Source: Caenorhabditis elegans
Lineage: Eukaryota; Nematoda; Chromadorea; Rhabditida; Rhabditidae
NCBI RefSeq assembly: GCF_000002985.6
Contig: NC_003283.11
Span: 15,501,501-15,565,500, forward strand
Reading direction: 5' to 3'
Length of the DNA stretch: 64,000 nucleotides
The position numbers and the translations under genes were made by a program. Each line of letters starts with the position of its first letter. The first letter of the stretch is position 1. This document shows, piece after piece, positions 22,937 to 35,165 of this stretch. A model generated the notes under the pieces. It did no database searches and was not told the DNA's origin. It saw nothing but the letters and a program-made list of their open reading frames with translations.

Positions 22937-23536
22937 CACATTTCCGAGACCGAAAGGACTGCTTCTAACGCGGTTTTTCCAGAATTTTTTATTAATTCAT
23001 GGGTCTTCAAAAGTAATGTAATAATTTGAGAATTTTAGTTTTTTTCCAAAATAAAAACAGAAATTTTTGAGCGAAATTGTTTTTTCAAAAACAAATTTGG
23101 TTCAAAAAGCAAAAAAAAAAGACAAAAGAAATGAATGAATACAATTTTTAAAAGTCAACCTATATACACTTTATGGATTTATTATTCAGATGCTCCTCTC
23201 GCCAATTGTCAATTCAATTCCATTCCACTCGTTTTCACTTTTCCATTCCGACTTCCTCTTAAGGGAAGCGTGCTCTTCTCATGCCCCATTTCAGGTCATT
23301 GAAAAAAGTTTTTAGGGGAAGAGTCAGGAGAGGGGTTAGGTCTCGAAACGATTTATGGAAGAAGCAAGGGGCGAAAAACTGCCGAAGAGATTGATTCCTT
23401 ACTACTCTCAAGTGCCAAAATTTTTGATCGGATTTTGAGATTTTGTGAGGTCAAAAGGTGACGTGGCAGAGTTGGGAGATCAAGTGCTTCAGATAAGGAG
23501 GTCAAAAGCGTCTTTTTCTATATTTTGGAGGAGAAT

Positions 23537-23672
23537 CGGCAGGGTACGGGGATTGAACCAGCGACCTTTGGAGTGGCGGTCATCTCTGTTAGCCACTGCG
23601 CCATGCCTGATGGCTCAGTGGCTAAATGAGATGTGTTTGGAGCAGAAGGTCAAGGGTTCGATCCCACGGATC
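23537..23672. repeat. Two head-to-head tRNA-like sequences
   Basis: On the minus strand, CATGGCGCAGTGGCTAACAG and GCTGGTTCAATCCCC form an A/B-box pair (about 23537-23610). Immediately beside it on the plus strand, GATGGCTCAGTGGCTAAATG and AAGGGTTCGATCCCAC form a second pair (about 23608-23672). Neither folds into a complete cloverleaf by eye. Confidence 0.5.
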
Positions 23673-24283
23673 TTTAATTTTTGTGTATCTTGAGGATCGT
23701 TAGAGATTCGTAAACGGACCACAAATTTTGCTCATTCATCTCATATTTATTCTTGGACTTAAACTTAGGCTTGGGCTTTTGCTTAGCTTACGCTCCCCCA
23801 CTGACGCCACTGACGTAAGACGTAAGACGTAAGAAAAAAAATCTCCAAAGGTTGATCGCAAATATGTAGAGATTGCTCGCATCCCTTCAAATATTACAAA
23901 ATTTCCAAGTTTCTTAGAAATAATCTTCATTTAGATTACTGAAAAATATCAACAGATTACTTTTGAGTTGCCTGAGAAGTTATTGTAGAACGCAAGGCGA
24001 GCTGTTGGTACAGAATTTGAACTTTTCTTCCCATGAGATAGGAATTTGAATAATGGCATTCTATAACTTTACTAAGAAAAAATATCCCCAAAGGTTGCTC
24101 GCTTCCCCCCAAATATTATGAAATCTCCAAGTTTCTTAGTAATCTATAGTCTTCATTTAGATTACTGAAAAATATCCACAGATTACTTTTGAGTTGCCTG
24201 AGAAGTTATTGTAAAACGCAAGGCGAGCTCAAATGTATTTTGATAAAAGTGGCTATTTAGGCTTAAGCCGCGCCATACCGCCG

Positions 24284-24690
24284 GTGTGTCATAATGATTT
24301 CCAATATTTTCTTCCAGTTGGGCATCCTAGTATGTTTTTCGGGCCTTTAGGCTTAAGTGTGTCATAAGGATTTCCAATATTTTCTTCCAGTTGGGCATCC
24401 TAGTATGTTTTTCGGGCCTTTAGGCTTAAGTGTGTCATAAGGATTTCCAATATTTTATTCCAGTTGGGCATCCTAGTTTTTTTCGGGCCCTTAGGCTTAA
24501 GTGTGTCATAAGGATTTCCTATATTTTATTCCAGTTGGGCATCCTAGTTTTTTTTTCGGGCCTTTAGGCTTAAGTGTGTCATAAGGATTTCCAATATTTT
24601 ATTCCAGTTGGGCATCCTAGTTTTTTTTTCGGGCCCTTAGGCTTAAGTGTGTCATAAGGATTTCCTATATTTTATTCCAGTTAGGCACCC
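24284..24690 (+). repeat. ~70-75-bp minisatellite
   Basis: About six head-to-tail units of the form GTGTGTCATAAGGATTTCC ... TATTTT...CCAGTTGGGCATCCTAG ... CGGGCCTTTAGGCTTAA. Units differ by small indels in a T-run after CCTAG. Each unit contains TTAGGCTTAA, related to the telomere-like tract just downstream. Confidence 0.85.
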
Positions 24691-24771
24691 TATGTCTAAA
24701 TAGCTCTTTTTCTTTTCTTTTGCGCTCCAAGCGCAAGGAAAAACCTTCTTGTAACTTTTTAAGAGGGTTTA

Positions 24772-24802
24772 GACTTAGGCTTAGGCTCAGGCTTAGGCTT
24801 AG
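24772..24802 (+). repeat. Interstitial telomere-like tract (TTAGGC orientation)
   Basis: Four to five near-tandem copies of the nematode telomere hexamer (ACTTAGGCTTAGGCTCAGGC followed by further TTAGGC). A related imperfect stretch is at 23758-23785. Confidence 0.75.
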
Positions 24803-26339
24803 GCTGGCATAAACGAGAGGATTTTTTGTAGTCTAAAATTAATTTTGAAAACTTTTATCGGAAAAGAAAGTATTCAGAAACAAAACCTAAATAGGAATCG
24901 ATAGGTTTTCCGGAGGAGAAAAAGATGTTGAAAAGCAAAAAAGTGGGCGTGGCTAAATTGTGAGTGTCTTTCTCCTTTGTCCCCGTCCTATATCCATTCA
25001 AAATCCCAAAATTTAGGGTCGAAGTAGAAGAAGAAGAAGAAGAAGGAGCAGGAAAAAAGAAAGAAGAAGACGAAGAAAAGGAAGACATGACCCCGGGAAA
25101 CAAGAGCCAAATTCCTTTGGGAAGAAGAAGCAGCAAAAGAAGAACGAGTTGGTATAAGGAGGAAGGAAGATGGTTTGGCAGATGATGGAAGAGTCTCTAC
25201 GTCTCAAGGATACACATGAAAGATCCCCCAGCTGAGATCAAGTTTGTCGACACTTTTTTCGTGTTTGAAGGATTTTAGTTGGTCTCTTAGGTTGGTCATC
25301 TAGAGGGTGGTTTATTTTGGGGATTTAGTACAACTGGGGGAACTCGAACATTAGATTTCTTTTGTTTTCCGCAATCGGACTTTATGGATCAGTTTTGGCA
25401 GTTCATATCACTCTCTCTCTCTCTCTATTCAGTTTTGAGTGAAAAATGTCAAAATGTTTTCGACTATTGTTATGCCGTTTTGACATAAAAAGTGTACTCA
25501 CTAGGCCTAACAATAAGAAGGTGCGCAGTGGAAATATCCTATGATTTGAAACGGTGAACTGTATATTTTTAGCTGAAAATCTCTAGAATCAAGCTTCTGC
25601 GCGCTTTCAAAAATAATGGGTCAATTTTCGAGAAATTTCCAAATGTTTTTTTTTGAGAAACTGGCAAAACCCAAAAATATACCTTTGTTTTTGTGCTTTT
25701 TATAATTTTAAGGCTTTTAATGATATTTTTGACAATTTGTATCGTTGCAAAGGAAAGATATCAAAAAATCCTAAACTACAAACTTGTAAAAAATATCTGA
25801 AAAAAATTTTTGTGTGCAACATTTGTTTTTGTCTTTTCGGGTTTAAAAGTTAACAGCAATCAACGCAGGGCAAATAATTGAGCAAAATTTAAAAAAAAAG
25901 CTCCAGCTCTGCAGCCTTGAAAAATCCTAAAACTTTAGATGTCATACAATAACTGTTTAGATTGTGCTAATTCGGTAAAAATCATCCGTTTGTATGAAAA
26001 AAACATTTCGATGGACCTCAGATATTGTCACAGTCCGAATTTACCAAATTTTCCAAAAGTACAAGACTACAAAAACTACAATTTTTCATCATAAAGTCAC
26101 AAATCTCGCATCTAGTATCGTAAAACAAAACGACAAAATAAAACAAAAAAAAACTTTTTATATCTATTTTCTTGAAAAAGATGCAAAAAGAAAGAATGAA
26201 GAAACCGGGAAGGTTTATGGGGGCTCCCATTGGTCTCCAGGGATCTATGTGGAATGTCAGGAATCTTTGAAGATGGAAGTATGCCACGTCATCGTGTACA
26301 AAAGCACAAGGTGCAATGGAGTGATGTCCTTGAAAAAGA

Positions 26340-26395
26340 CTAAGCCTGAGCCTGAGTCTAAGCCTAAGCCCAAACCTCACCAAGCCTAAATAGCG
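26340..26395 (-). repeat. Interstitial telomere-like tract (GCCTAA orientation)
   Basis: Degenerate tandem GCCTAA/GCCTGA units (CTAAGCCTGAGCCTGAGTCT and onward), the reverse complement of the tract at 24772. Further diverged copies run to about 26490. Confidence 0.7.
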
Positions 26396-27868
26396 TCAGT
26401 GCTAACGCTCGCCACTGACGGCAAGCCTAGCTAGATTTCAGCCTAAGTCTAGCTAAGTAAGCTTAGCCTAACTTTAGACATAAACCTAGGACTGCAAAAT
26501 TTTGAAAATGCAAGATTTTGAAAAGTTATTCGAAGGAAAATCTAACTAAAACATGCATATATGCGCAGTAATGTGTCGCCCATCTAAAATATGTATTTTT
26601 CTTCGAAATCCTCTGAAAAATCCTTGTCTTTCTTTCCTCTTTCTCGTCCCTCCGGAAAGATGTAAACCTAATGAGGCCAATGCATATAAATGCTGCTCCC
26701 GCGTTGTGTTGTCCTAAAGCTTTAGGCTCCAAACACACACACACACACACACATACAGATGAGAGTCAAAAAGACATACATATATGTATTTTTTTGTTGG
26801 AAACAAACCGGGGGTCCACATGTTATTAATGTTTCGTCTCCCTCGTTTATTATGTTCGAGGTCATTCGAATTTTATGGAGCAAAAGCTTTTCGTTGACAT
26901 GGATACTGGAGTTGCGGGCTCAAAATTTATCGCACGAAAGGTTTCGAGCCTGTTACCCACTGCTCCATTCGTGTCCGACTGGAAGTTTGGACAGGTAAAA
27001 AAGAGGCTGAGAGGAAAATGGTCACAGGTTCGATTCCTAGTGGGGTCAAAATCCTTTGCTTGAGCTGTTTAAAATTTTATAATTCTTATATATTTTTTTA
27101 TATTTTATAATTCTTATATATAATTCTTATAATTTTATAATTTCTGATGCAATCAGCTTAACGTTCCTGTGCAGGTGAAAGGAATGATCATTGAAATTTT
27201 TAACAAATGAATGACCATTCCAGATGAAAATACTGACTGTTCAATTTTTATACACCAAAAATCAGCTTAAATATTTTGGAAAAAACGTTTTTCACAAACA
27301 TTTTAGGACGTTAGAGCACACTATAAAAACCGGTATTATTGAATTTTTACTGTCTGATTTAAAAAATTGAGGACCATTTTAATTTGAAAAAAGCTGTTAT
27401 AAGGATTTTTGAGCTTACTATTAATATTGGTGAAAAAAATTAAATTTGAATGCCCTCCTTTTTAAAATTTTTTTTTAATACCTGTCAAGTTGTCATAGCG
27501 ACGGGTCTCCAATCAAAATCAAAGTAGGCTCCGCCCCCAAAAAGGGCGGGGCTAGGAGACTCCGCCCATAAAATGGCTGGCCCCACCCACCATAATGACG
27601 TAGGTTGTGACGTCATCGACTAAAAACTACGGACACCCGGTCGTTAATTTTCCTTTTTATGTATATGAATGTTAAATACTTTTTTCCACTTTTCGAGAAA
27701 ACTAAAGATTAGAAAATCAATGGTTAATTATTTCAAAAACACAAGCCCTCAACCCATGATATTTTCATCTGACTTGAGAAATGTATGCACCTGTCCCTCC
27801 AAATTCCATTGCAAATTCAATTTACCTCCTACTACCCAATACTATAAATTTTAATAAATCCATCACAA

Positions 27869-29266
27869 ATGTGTATGAACACTTCATTCGCCAAATTTCT
27901 GGACACTCCACAATTCCTATCAACAACTATGTATACAATTACAATAATTGGTCTTCCCGTTCACATATTCGGCGGATTATGTGTAGTTTTTAAGACACCG
28001 ACTCAAATGTGTAATATGAAATGGCCAATGTTAACCTTATTACTATGGAGTGCTTCTTTAGATTTAAGCTTTGGGTTTTTAGTTATTCCATTTATGTATC
28101 AACCTGTTCTAGCTGGGTATTCTCTTGGAATTTTAAATGGTTTCGGTGTTCCTTTAAGGGTTATGTACTACATTTGTGTCGTGCAAATTGCAGGTAGATT
28201 TTTGCATATTTTCCAAGTGTTCAGTTCGATAAAATTATAGCTTGAAAATGACCCCAGAAAATGTCTAATTCTATTGCTAAATTGAAAAAAATCATTCAAA
28301 ATTCAGAAAAATTTAATAACTGTTCTACATTCATATTCGGTATATTGAGACTGTTTTCTGTAATTTTTTGAAAAAAACCCACAAGCGCTTTGACCTAGTC
28401 AATGCAAAAAGCTTTTTGGCAGTCGCCATGTGGAAATTCTAGAATCGTATTCCAGGAGTCACCGTATCCGTGTGCGCCCTTTTCGAGACCCGCTTCTTCA
28501 TTCTCTACGCCAAACAAAGCTGCTGGAAGCACCTACGTCGGCCCTGGCTGATCCTCAACTACACAATCTGCGTTGTTTACATGATTCCTACTTATCTATC
28601 AATTCCTGATCAGAAAACTGGAAAAGCCTATCAATTCTCGAAATATCCATGTCTTCCCCAAGAGGTTTACGATGAGAAAGTGTTTTTATTGACTACCTGG
28701 AGCACTGGTTACGCGTATAATATGAGCCTGAACACCGCTGTACAACAAACGCTGATTTTTGTGTTTTTGATTTATTGGAATATGCGAAAGTCGATGGTCG
28801 AGGTGAAAATGTCAAAAAGGACATTGGATATGCATAGGACTTTTTTGAAGACTATAATATTGCAGGTTTGTTTAAAATAATTTTTTTGGATATTTCCCAA
28901 AATTAACAAAGGTATGAAGGTTTTAATGAAATGCAAGAGCAAGAGAGAGAGAACGCGCAGACTAAAAATCACACAGCTCTTAACAAATGTATAAATTTTT
29001 AGGTAACAATCCCCCTTATCACAGTGATGGGTCCGCTGATGCTCAATTTCTTCACAATTTACAATTCCTACTACAATCAGGGAGCCAATAATCTATCAAT
29101 TTCCATGATGGCCACCCATGGATTAGTGTCTTCACTTGCAATGATCTACCTCCATAAGTCTTATTGGGCGACACTTTTGCAGATTTTGTCACCCAAGTTC
29201 ATATTTGAAGATCGAGAGACAATGATGTTCTCGAGGGTTCATCAGCATCCTCAGCAGTTTTCATAA
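27869..29266 (+). CDS. Serpentine chemoreceptor, class H (SRH) family
   Basis: Three exons (27869-28193, 28456-28865, 29003-29266) encode 332 residues, the normal length for the family. Seven hydrophobic segments are visible. SRH hallmarks include a first helix beginning near PQFLSTTMYTI, then LPVHIFGGLCVVFKTPTQM, the segment KWPMLTLLLWSASLDLSFGF, an ALFETRFFILYAKQ motif after the third helix, and WLILNYTICVVYMIPTYLSI followed by the PCLP motif. Such receptors are presumed odorant receptors on ciliated sensory neurons; no ligand can be read from sequence. The reading frame is intact across all exons, so it is not an obvious pseudogene. An alternative start lies two codons downstream. The gene is convergent with the phosphatase, 73 bp between stop codons. 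I cannot assign the individual srh number. Confidence 0.92.
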
Positions 29267-29339
29267 AGTTTTTAAAGAACTTAATCACAATGTTTATTCC
29301 ATTTTTACAAAAAAAAAACATCAGTTGAACAGGCAAATT

Positions 29340-31689
29340 TCAAATTTCCACATGGGAATGCCTTGAATGTTTTCTCCGTCTTCTCGTCTTATCACAATGT
29401 GATTTGTGATGACAATGATGTTTTGGAATATGGGTTCCATAAGTTCTAAGACGTTTCAAATCACGATGCTTGAACGGCCTATGGTGCTTCGGCGATGACT
29501 TTACAACCCAGAAGTCGTCGTCTATTTTGCCTTCCTGAAAATTTAGATTGTAAATGGATAGAGTTGCGCTAAGTTGAAAAACACAATTTTTTATAATTTC
29601 TATCTAAAGTGAACCGAGTTATGGTATTTTTTGCATGCAAGAATTCAAGAGGAAGAGAGCGTCTAGCTGTCTGCTCTCTCATTGCTATTTCACTCTAGCG
29701 CACCCGGTTATATAGAGATCATACCTGCGCTACATTTATCTGCTTGAAGTTCAAGTGGGTCGAGTTGTAAACCCTCATCACTCCAAAACCATAATCAGTG
29801 GATCTTACGGCACTCCATGGAGGCGGATGCTCAACGAAGACGTCCGTGTTTTCTCGGCAACCCTGCAAAATTTGTGAATTTTTGAATAATTTTTTGCCTC
29901 AATACATCGGGCTTGGAGTGTTGATATAAAATAGGATTTTCAAAGCGTTACGCCCAGTGATTAGAGAAGGAGAGCGACTAGCTGTCTGCGCTCTCATCTC
30001 CGTATATAATGTCTAGTTCTAGCTTTCTAACTCTCACCGCCGATCCCGTGATAATGTGTACAGGCGCCGGCGGATCCACATATGGATGCCGTGTCCCATT
30101 ATACACAGTTCGATTGTACACCGGCCATAGCCTCTCGTAACTGTGCTCGTGTGCCCATAGCTCCACATCGACGCCATATTCGTAGAACAACTTTTCCAGC
30201 GCGTATCCATGAGTCAATGGAAGGCCCGTTCGAATCTAAAATTTCAGATGTTTCAAGAAAAGTTGTTTTCTTGTAGTCTACCACAGATTCATATTTCGTA
30301 CAATCATCGCCGTCGAAATCCGAACAATACATGGGTCGATGGCCCATGGTTATGATCCATGGGATATTGTGGCGATTGGAGTTGGCTTTCTGAAATTTTA
30401 AAGCTTTACCCATCAAAACTCGCAGAGTTCAATGAGAGATCGAGAGAGATCAGACAGTTAGAGTGTCTAACGGTCTGCGTCTCTCAGTAGTCGCAGTACC
30501 TTCAAGTCATTGATCAACCAATTGTACTGATTTTCCATTTGATGGTATCCCCATTGTGTGTAGAAGTAGAATTCGGTGGAGAATACAACAAAGTGCACTG
30601 GGCCAACGTCATAGCTGAAAATTTAGGATTTTTGGTTGTCTGTACTCTCTGCTGGCCTCCTTTCTTTTACTTTTCGCGCGCAAACTCTCGCATGGCTCAG
30701 CCGGGAAGAAGCTGCACTTCGAAGCAAAAGCCTCAGGATTTAATACCCCGGAGGTGAAATTTCTTTTTTCTCACCTTGAACCCACCTATAAAACAAATTG
30801 TGCTCCGAATTGGGCATAGTGAACCGATTTACATAATGCGTGAAATTATTGTAATACTCATGATTCCCCACAGTCGCCATATACGGAATATACCCTGCAA
30901 CTGGTTCAATTTGACGGAAGAACTCATCGCCAGTCTCTCCATTCGACTCGTCCATGTTGTACGCGAAATCTCCTGGAAAATTTTGAAATTCTGGAAATTA
31001 AAAGGTTAAAAAACTCAACTAACCAACGTGTAAAACCATATCGAGTTGCCCTTTTTGTGCCATTTTCTGAATATGTCCCAGAGATCGCCCGTTCTCGACC
31101 CCCAGATCTCCATAGACTGCGTAAATAAATCCACCGTCCTCACGCTCTTTTAGAGCTGTGAAAAAGAATATTGGGCTCCAGCCATGGTCAGAGCCAACAT
31201 GATAAACTGAAAATCTTCATGAAATTCTGATTTCAAGAATATAATTTGTGAATCGTTAGCTCCCAAACTGTATTTTTTGACATTCGCGTATTACGGCGCT
31301 TCTTATGAATCTAAAAACTCACAATATCGAGTGCCAGGCACTAAACCGGTCAAATTAACCCGATGAATATATCTCCAGACACTATGCTTTTGTCCATCTA
31401 AAAACACAGCACACCTTCCTTCCACGGAGTGCTCCAAATCACTGATATCAGTACCGTACTCCACAATTGATTTTAAAGTATCATCATAGGTCATCCAAGT
31501 AATCGAATAACTAGTAGGATCCCCTCCATAAGCCAAGTGGATCTGTTCAGGCTGACCGAACGATGGTCCAATGTTACCGTTAATTTTGGACTTCCATTCG
31601 GGTATTCGGTTTATTGGTAGGTACTCATGAGTGGATATTAATGTGAAAAAGTAGGTTAAAATGAAATTTTTAGTGGTCCACTGTAACAT
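29340..31689 (-). CDS. Secreted purple acid phosphatase (metallophosphoesterase, ACP7-like)
   Basis: Eight exons encode 496 residues: 31689-31323, 31206-31024, 30972-30786, 30614-30500, 30389-30282, 30235-30038, 29862-29725, 29534-29340. A signal peptide (FILTYFFTLIST) is followed by an N-terminal fibronectin-like domain with QIHLAYGG and ITWMTYDD. The dinuclear metal motifs are in order: YGDLG (Asp156), GDFAY (Asp185, Tyr188), GNHE (Asn220, His221), TMGHRP (His301) and AHEH (His349, His351). Asp185 would be the bridging ligand and Tyr188 the tyrosinate that colours Fe(III) enzymes. The GHxH Gly is Ala. An active secreted or lysosomal phosphatase is predicted. The last ~40 residues are an unusual His/Lys/Arg-rich tail. 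I recall it as F21A3.11, unchecked. Confidence 0.93.
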
Positions 31690-32086
31690 ATAATAGTAAA
31701 GAGAACTTGGAAATGTGAAAATATGAAAAAAAAATGGTTAGACGACTGGTTAATGGGTCAGCTGATAAAAAGTTTTTTGATAAGATAAGAAAAATAGGTT
31801 TCCCCTATGTAAATACTTCATGTCGACGACACTGGCGTCCTGATTTAAACAATATTTTTGTGAAGTTTCAGAGTGTAAAACTAGAAAAGTTAGCCGAAAA
31901 TACTGAAAATTTAATAAATTGCAAACCAAGATCGCCTTGAACCACTAATTTCAAAAATACAATTTTCAAAGCGCTAGCTCAAAAGCTGCCAGGGTTACGG
32001 TAGTTTTTGTAATCTCGCGAGAGACGCAGACAAGCAGAGTGTCTCGTTGTCTGCGCTCTCACCCTCCCGCGTTACTGCTAGAGGTA

Positions 32087-32150
32087 ATGTGGCGCAGTCG
32101 GTAAGGATCTAGGTAATGGTTAAGAGGTTAAAAGTTCGATTCCGTCTGTC
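32087..32150 (+). pseudogene. tRNA-like fragment
   Basis: AATGTGGCGCAGTCGGTAAG resembles an A box and AAAAGTTCGATTCCG a B box. The flanking stems are degenerate. Confidence 0.45.
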
Positions 32151-33976
32151 TGAAAATAGTTTTTGTTTTTTTTTTCATCCAACGTCTAGAAAATTCAAGA
32201 TATTTTCAATTCGAAACTTTTTACCATTTTTTACCCTAAAAAATTCTGCGGTAAACAAAATTCTGAGCACAAAAAAGTATAACCATTCATTGAACAAATT
32301 GTCAGTCATACGAGAAGCTCATATTCCTGATCACCGGGAAAATATTTGCATTTAAATTTGTAAATGGGTCTCGACACGAAAAGCAAAATTATGGAGACGA
32401 TGAGCATCATGAACAGAAACAAAATACAGTAGATCAAAAATTGATTGATTTCGTGTGGGCGCATCTGGAAAAGAGTGGTATTATGGTTTGGCGGGAAATT
32501 TTAATTTAAAAGGGATTTTTTTGCATAAAATTTTTTTCGAAAATTCCTTAATGTGGCCGAGTTTTCTCAGTCTGATATTTTCGAAATTTTGAAATTTTTA
32601 AAGGTTTCCTTACTTTTTGCGCTTTTCTAAAAGCAATTTGGTAGAAAATTTTTGTAAGCTTTTTCAGGAAATAATGAAAAATAATGAATGGGAGAAGAAG
32701 AAAATATATTATATAAATTTTCTAATAACTATATACATAATCTCTTAAAGTCAGATAATCATGAAATCTGTCGGATTTCAGAAAGATTTTAAATGTTTTT
32801 TAGTTGAAAATATTATTATTTTTCTTTTTAAATCTTAAGAAAATAAACAAAAAATGAATGAGACGCAGACGGTTAGATATTCTCTGTTTCGCTAAACGTG
32901 GCCTTGAAAAAACTCGGCCACGTTGTTGTCTTCAGGCTCACCTCAATACGCTGCTGATGGACCTGATCCGAATCTAATCCAAGTATCGACAGAATTTTGG
33001 AGTCGTTTTGGGAATGAACGTGCGAACGGAGTAGATGGGGATGAATTGCTGGAAAATTGAATCATTTTGTAACGTGGCCGTGAAGAATTGAGGGAATTCG
33101 GCCACCAGTTCTTAATTTGCGTAATTTAAATTTTGGATCGTAAAAAAGACAAATGATGGACCAAAAATGAATTGCTGGCCGAGTTTTTTTTTTTCTAGGC
33201 CACGTAGCAAGAACGCATTGTTAGAAAACAGTTGGAAAGGTTAGTTCGATTCAAAAAATAGGCAAATTACAGTTCTCAGAAAATTCTCAGAAGTTCTCAG
33301 AAAAAGTTGAACTTCCTGTCAAATGTTTTTTTCGACAAATTTGAAATTCCCACCAAAATGTTTTCTCAGATTTTTTGAATTCCCCGGGAAAAAGTCTTTG
33401 ATTAAATTTGAATTTCCCGGCAAAAATTTTTTTAAAGAAAAGTTGAATTTACCGCCAAAAAATGTTTTTTTAATGTAGAAGCCCGATTTTTCCCGAAAAA
33501 TGGTCCGTTTTTTGATAGATTTTTTTGTGACAATTTTAGACAATTCTAGTAGGGATTACAAGGTAGAAAACAGGTTTGCTTTAAAATAAAAAGATCCTAA
33601 AAAATGAGAAAAATTAGTAAAATCTATAAAAGTAGCTTCTCCTCCTCAAAATCTCTGCACAGATTTCATTTGCGTTGTCTAGGAGAAAAAGTGACGAAGA
33701 AGAAGAAGACGAAGAAGGCATTGAAACTTGTAAAGCTTCGAGAAATAGTGTTGAGGAGTGAGAGAGTGCAGAGAGAGAGGTGAGTAAAAGGGAAATGAGC
33801 AAATGAGCACATGTGTGTGTGAGCAATTTGATGCTTTTTTCATAATCGAAAGTGTCAGTTTTCGAATCGGAAGTTACGAGAAATTGGCGACTTGTGAAGT
33901 TTGTTATTCAGAAATAAGTTTGAATGAAAAATACGTATTTTCTTCTATTATACATGCGCGAAATTTTGCGATTTTT

Positions 33977-34259
33977 GTGCCCCGATCTCAACACGACAAA
34001 ATTTTGTGTCATGTGTGCGCCTTTAAAGAGTACTGTAATTTCAAATTCTTGTAGGTGCTGAATTTTTAGTGTTTTTTTCTAAGTACGTATTCTCTCACTA
34101 TTAGTTAAAAATTCTCTATTTTTTATTGTTTTATTAAATCTGTTTCTGTCAAAAAATATGAAAATTCAATAAAAAAAAGTTTGAAACTACAGTACTCTTT
34201 AAAGGCGCACATCTTTTTGCATTTAGCAACAACATTTGTCGGGTCGAGACCGGGCACCG
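33977..34259. repeat. Palindromic repeat, GGTCTCGACACGACAA family, copy 2
   Basis: The left end reads CCCGATCTCAACACGACAAA then GCGCCTTTAAAGAGTACTGT. The right end is the inverse (ACAGTACTCTTTAAAGGCGC then TTGTCGGGTCGAGACCGGG). The AT-rich core contains TTTTTATTG. Confidence 0.8.
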
Positions 34260-35165
34260 TATTTTTCCTGAAAATTGCATAATTTTGCGTCAGAGTAATA
34301 TTTAGTTTTTTCGTGTTTATTTTAATGTGAAAGAAAAGTTGAATATAAAATTATTTTTTAAATGGTTTTTCAAATTTTTTAAATAAATCCGAAAAACTGC
34401 AAATCCTTTTTTACTCGAGGAGTACACGAGTCGCGTAAATCGACACAGGACACAATTGGTGGCCGAGGTTTCTAGGTCATCGGTCAAAAGAGAAGCCCTT
34501 CCACTGAGAGCTCACAGAGCACAAACTTAAAAAATAACTTTTTACACGTTTCTAATTAATCCCTCATGGCTTCCCCCAGTATCAATTTTACTATAACCTT
34601 CATATAGTATATCAGGATTAATTCCAAATTGTAAGAGGTCAAAACATAATCCGGTTAGTCAGTCTAGACAGGTTGAAGATTTTTTTTTTCAGAAAAGTAC
34701 AGAAGGATCTTTCGTCAATATAGTGAGAATTTGAACATCTTGGGAATTTGAAATTCGAAAAAATGCACGTGGCCGAGTTATCCCTTGTCGCGGCCACACA
34801 TCGCCCCAAAATTGAGGACGATTTCTTTCAAATGCTCCTTAAAATGAGCCAACTCAAGAACGAAGTCAATGACGTGGTACTAATGTCGGTTTATTTTGTC
34901 GAATTTTTTTCGGATGAGAGGCATGACTCATAGGAGCAGAGCCAGAATTTTTCCAAAAAAAAACTTCTCCTCGGGGAGTACACGGATCAGAGAGCTTGAA
35001 AATCAAGTTTTATACTTTTATTAAATCAATTAATTACCAGCGTGAACATTCAAAATTTTGATTTTAAAATATTCCATAGAATTCAAATTTCTCGTGGCAA
35101 ATGTGGAACCTATTCGACATTTGAATTTATTTCCGAATATTTTTCTCCGAAAAATCAATCGATAA

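Larger units (their letters stand above)
20506..27868. other. Gene-poor repeat-rich interval upstream of LGIC-1 and the SRH gene
   Basis: About 7.4 kb with no supportable gene. It contains tRNA-like fragments (20915-20985, 21866-21925, 23537-23672), a (CCA)n tract near 21434, a 12-G tract (21597-21608), CA microsatellites (21270, 26735), several ~45-bp dyad motifs (21808, 22571, 22702), a palindrome (22783-22936), duplicated 160-bp blocks (23840-24000 and 24080-24235), a minisatellite (24284-24690), telomere-like tracts (24772-24802, 26340-26395) and a polypurine (GAA)n stretch (25020-25150). Confidence 0.6.
31690..35165. other. Intergenic repeat-rich interval
   Basis: About 3.5 kb without a supportable gene. 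It holds a ~45-bp dyad motif (32022-32062), a tRNA-like fragment (32087-32150), five copies of the GTGGCCGAGTTTTC/GGCCACGT hairpin (32555, 32897, 33076, 33180, 34769), a (GAA)n stretch (33690-33718) and a GGTCTCGACACGACAA-family palindrome (33977-34259). Long poly-A/T-rich filler separates them. Confidence 0.55.

Noticed and set aside
24964..25185. Plus-strand Glu/Lys-rich frame
   Set aside because: It is a translation of a (GAA)n polypurine tract; there is no conserved domain, and the opposite strand also has an open poly-Ser/Leu frame.
25994..26389. Plus-strand frame ending in PEPESKPKPKP
   Set aside because: The tail is a translation of the telomere-like GCCTAA tract; no other support.
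33614..33826. Minus-strand frame with poly-Ser and a signal-like start
   Set aside because: Driven by a GAA/TTC microsatellite, with no splice partner or family resemblance.
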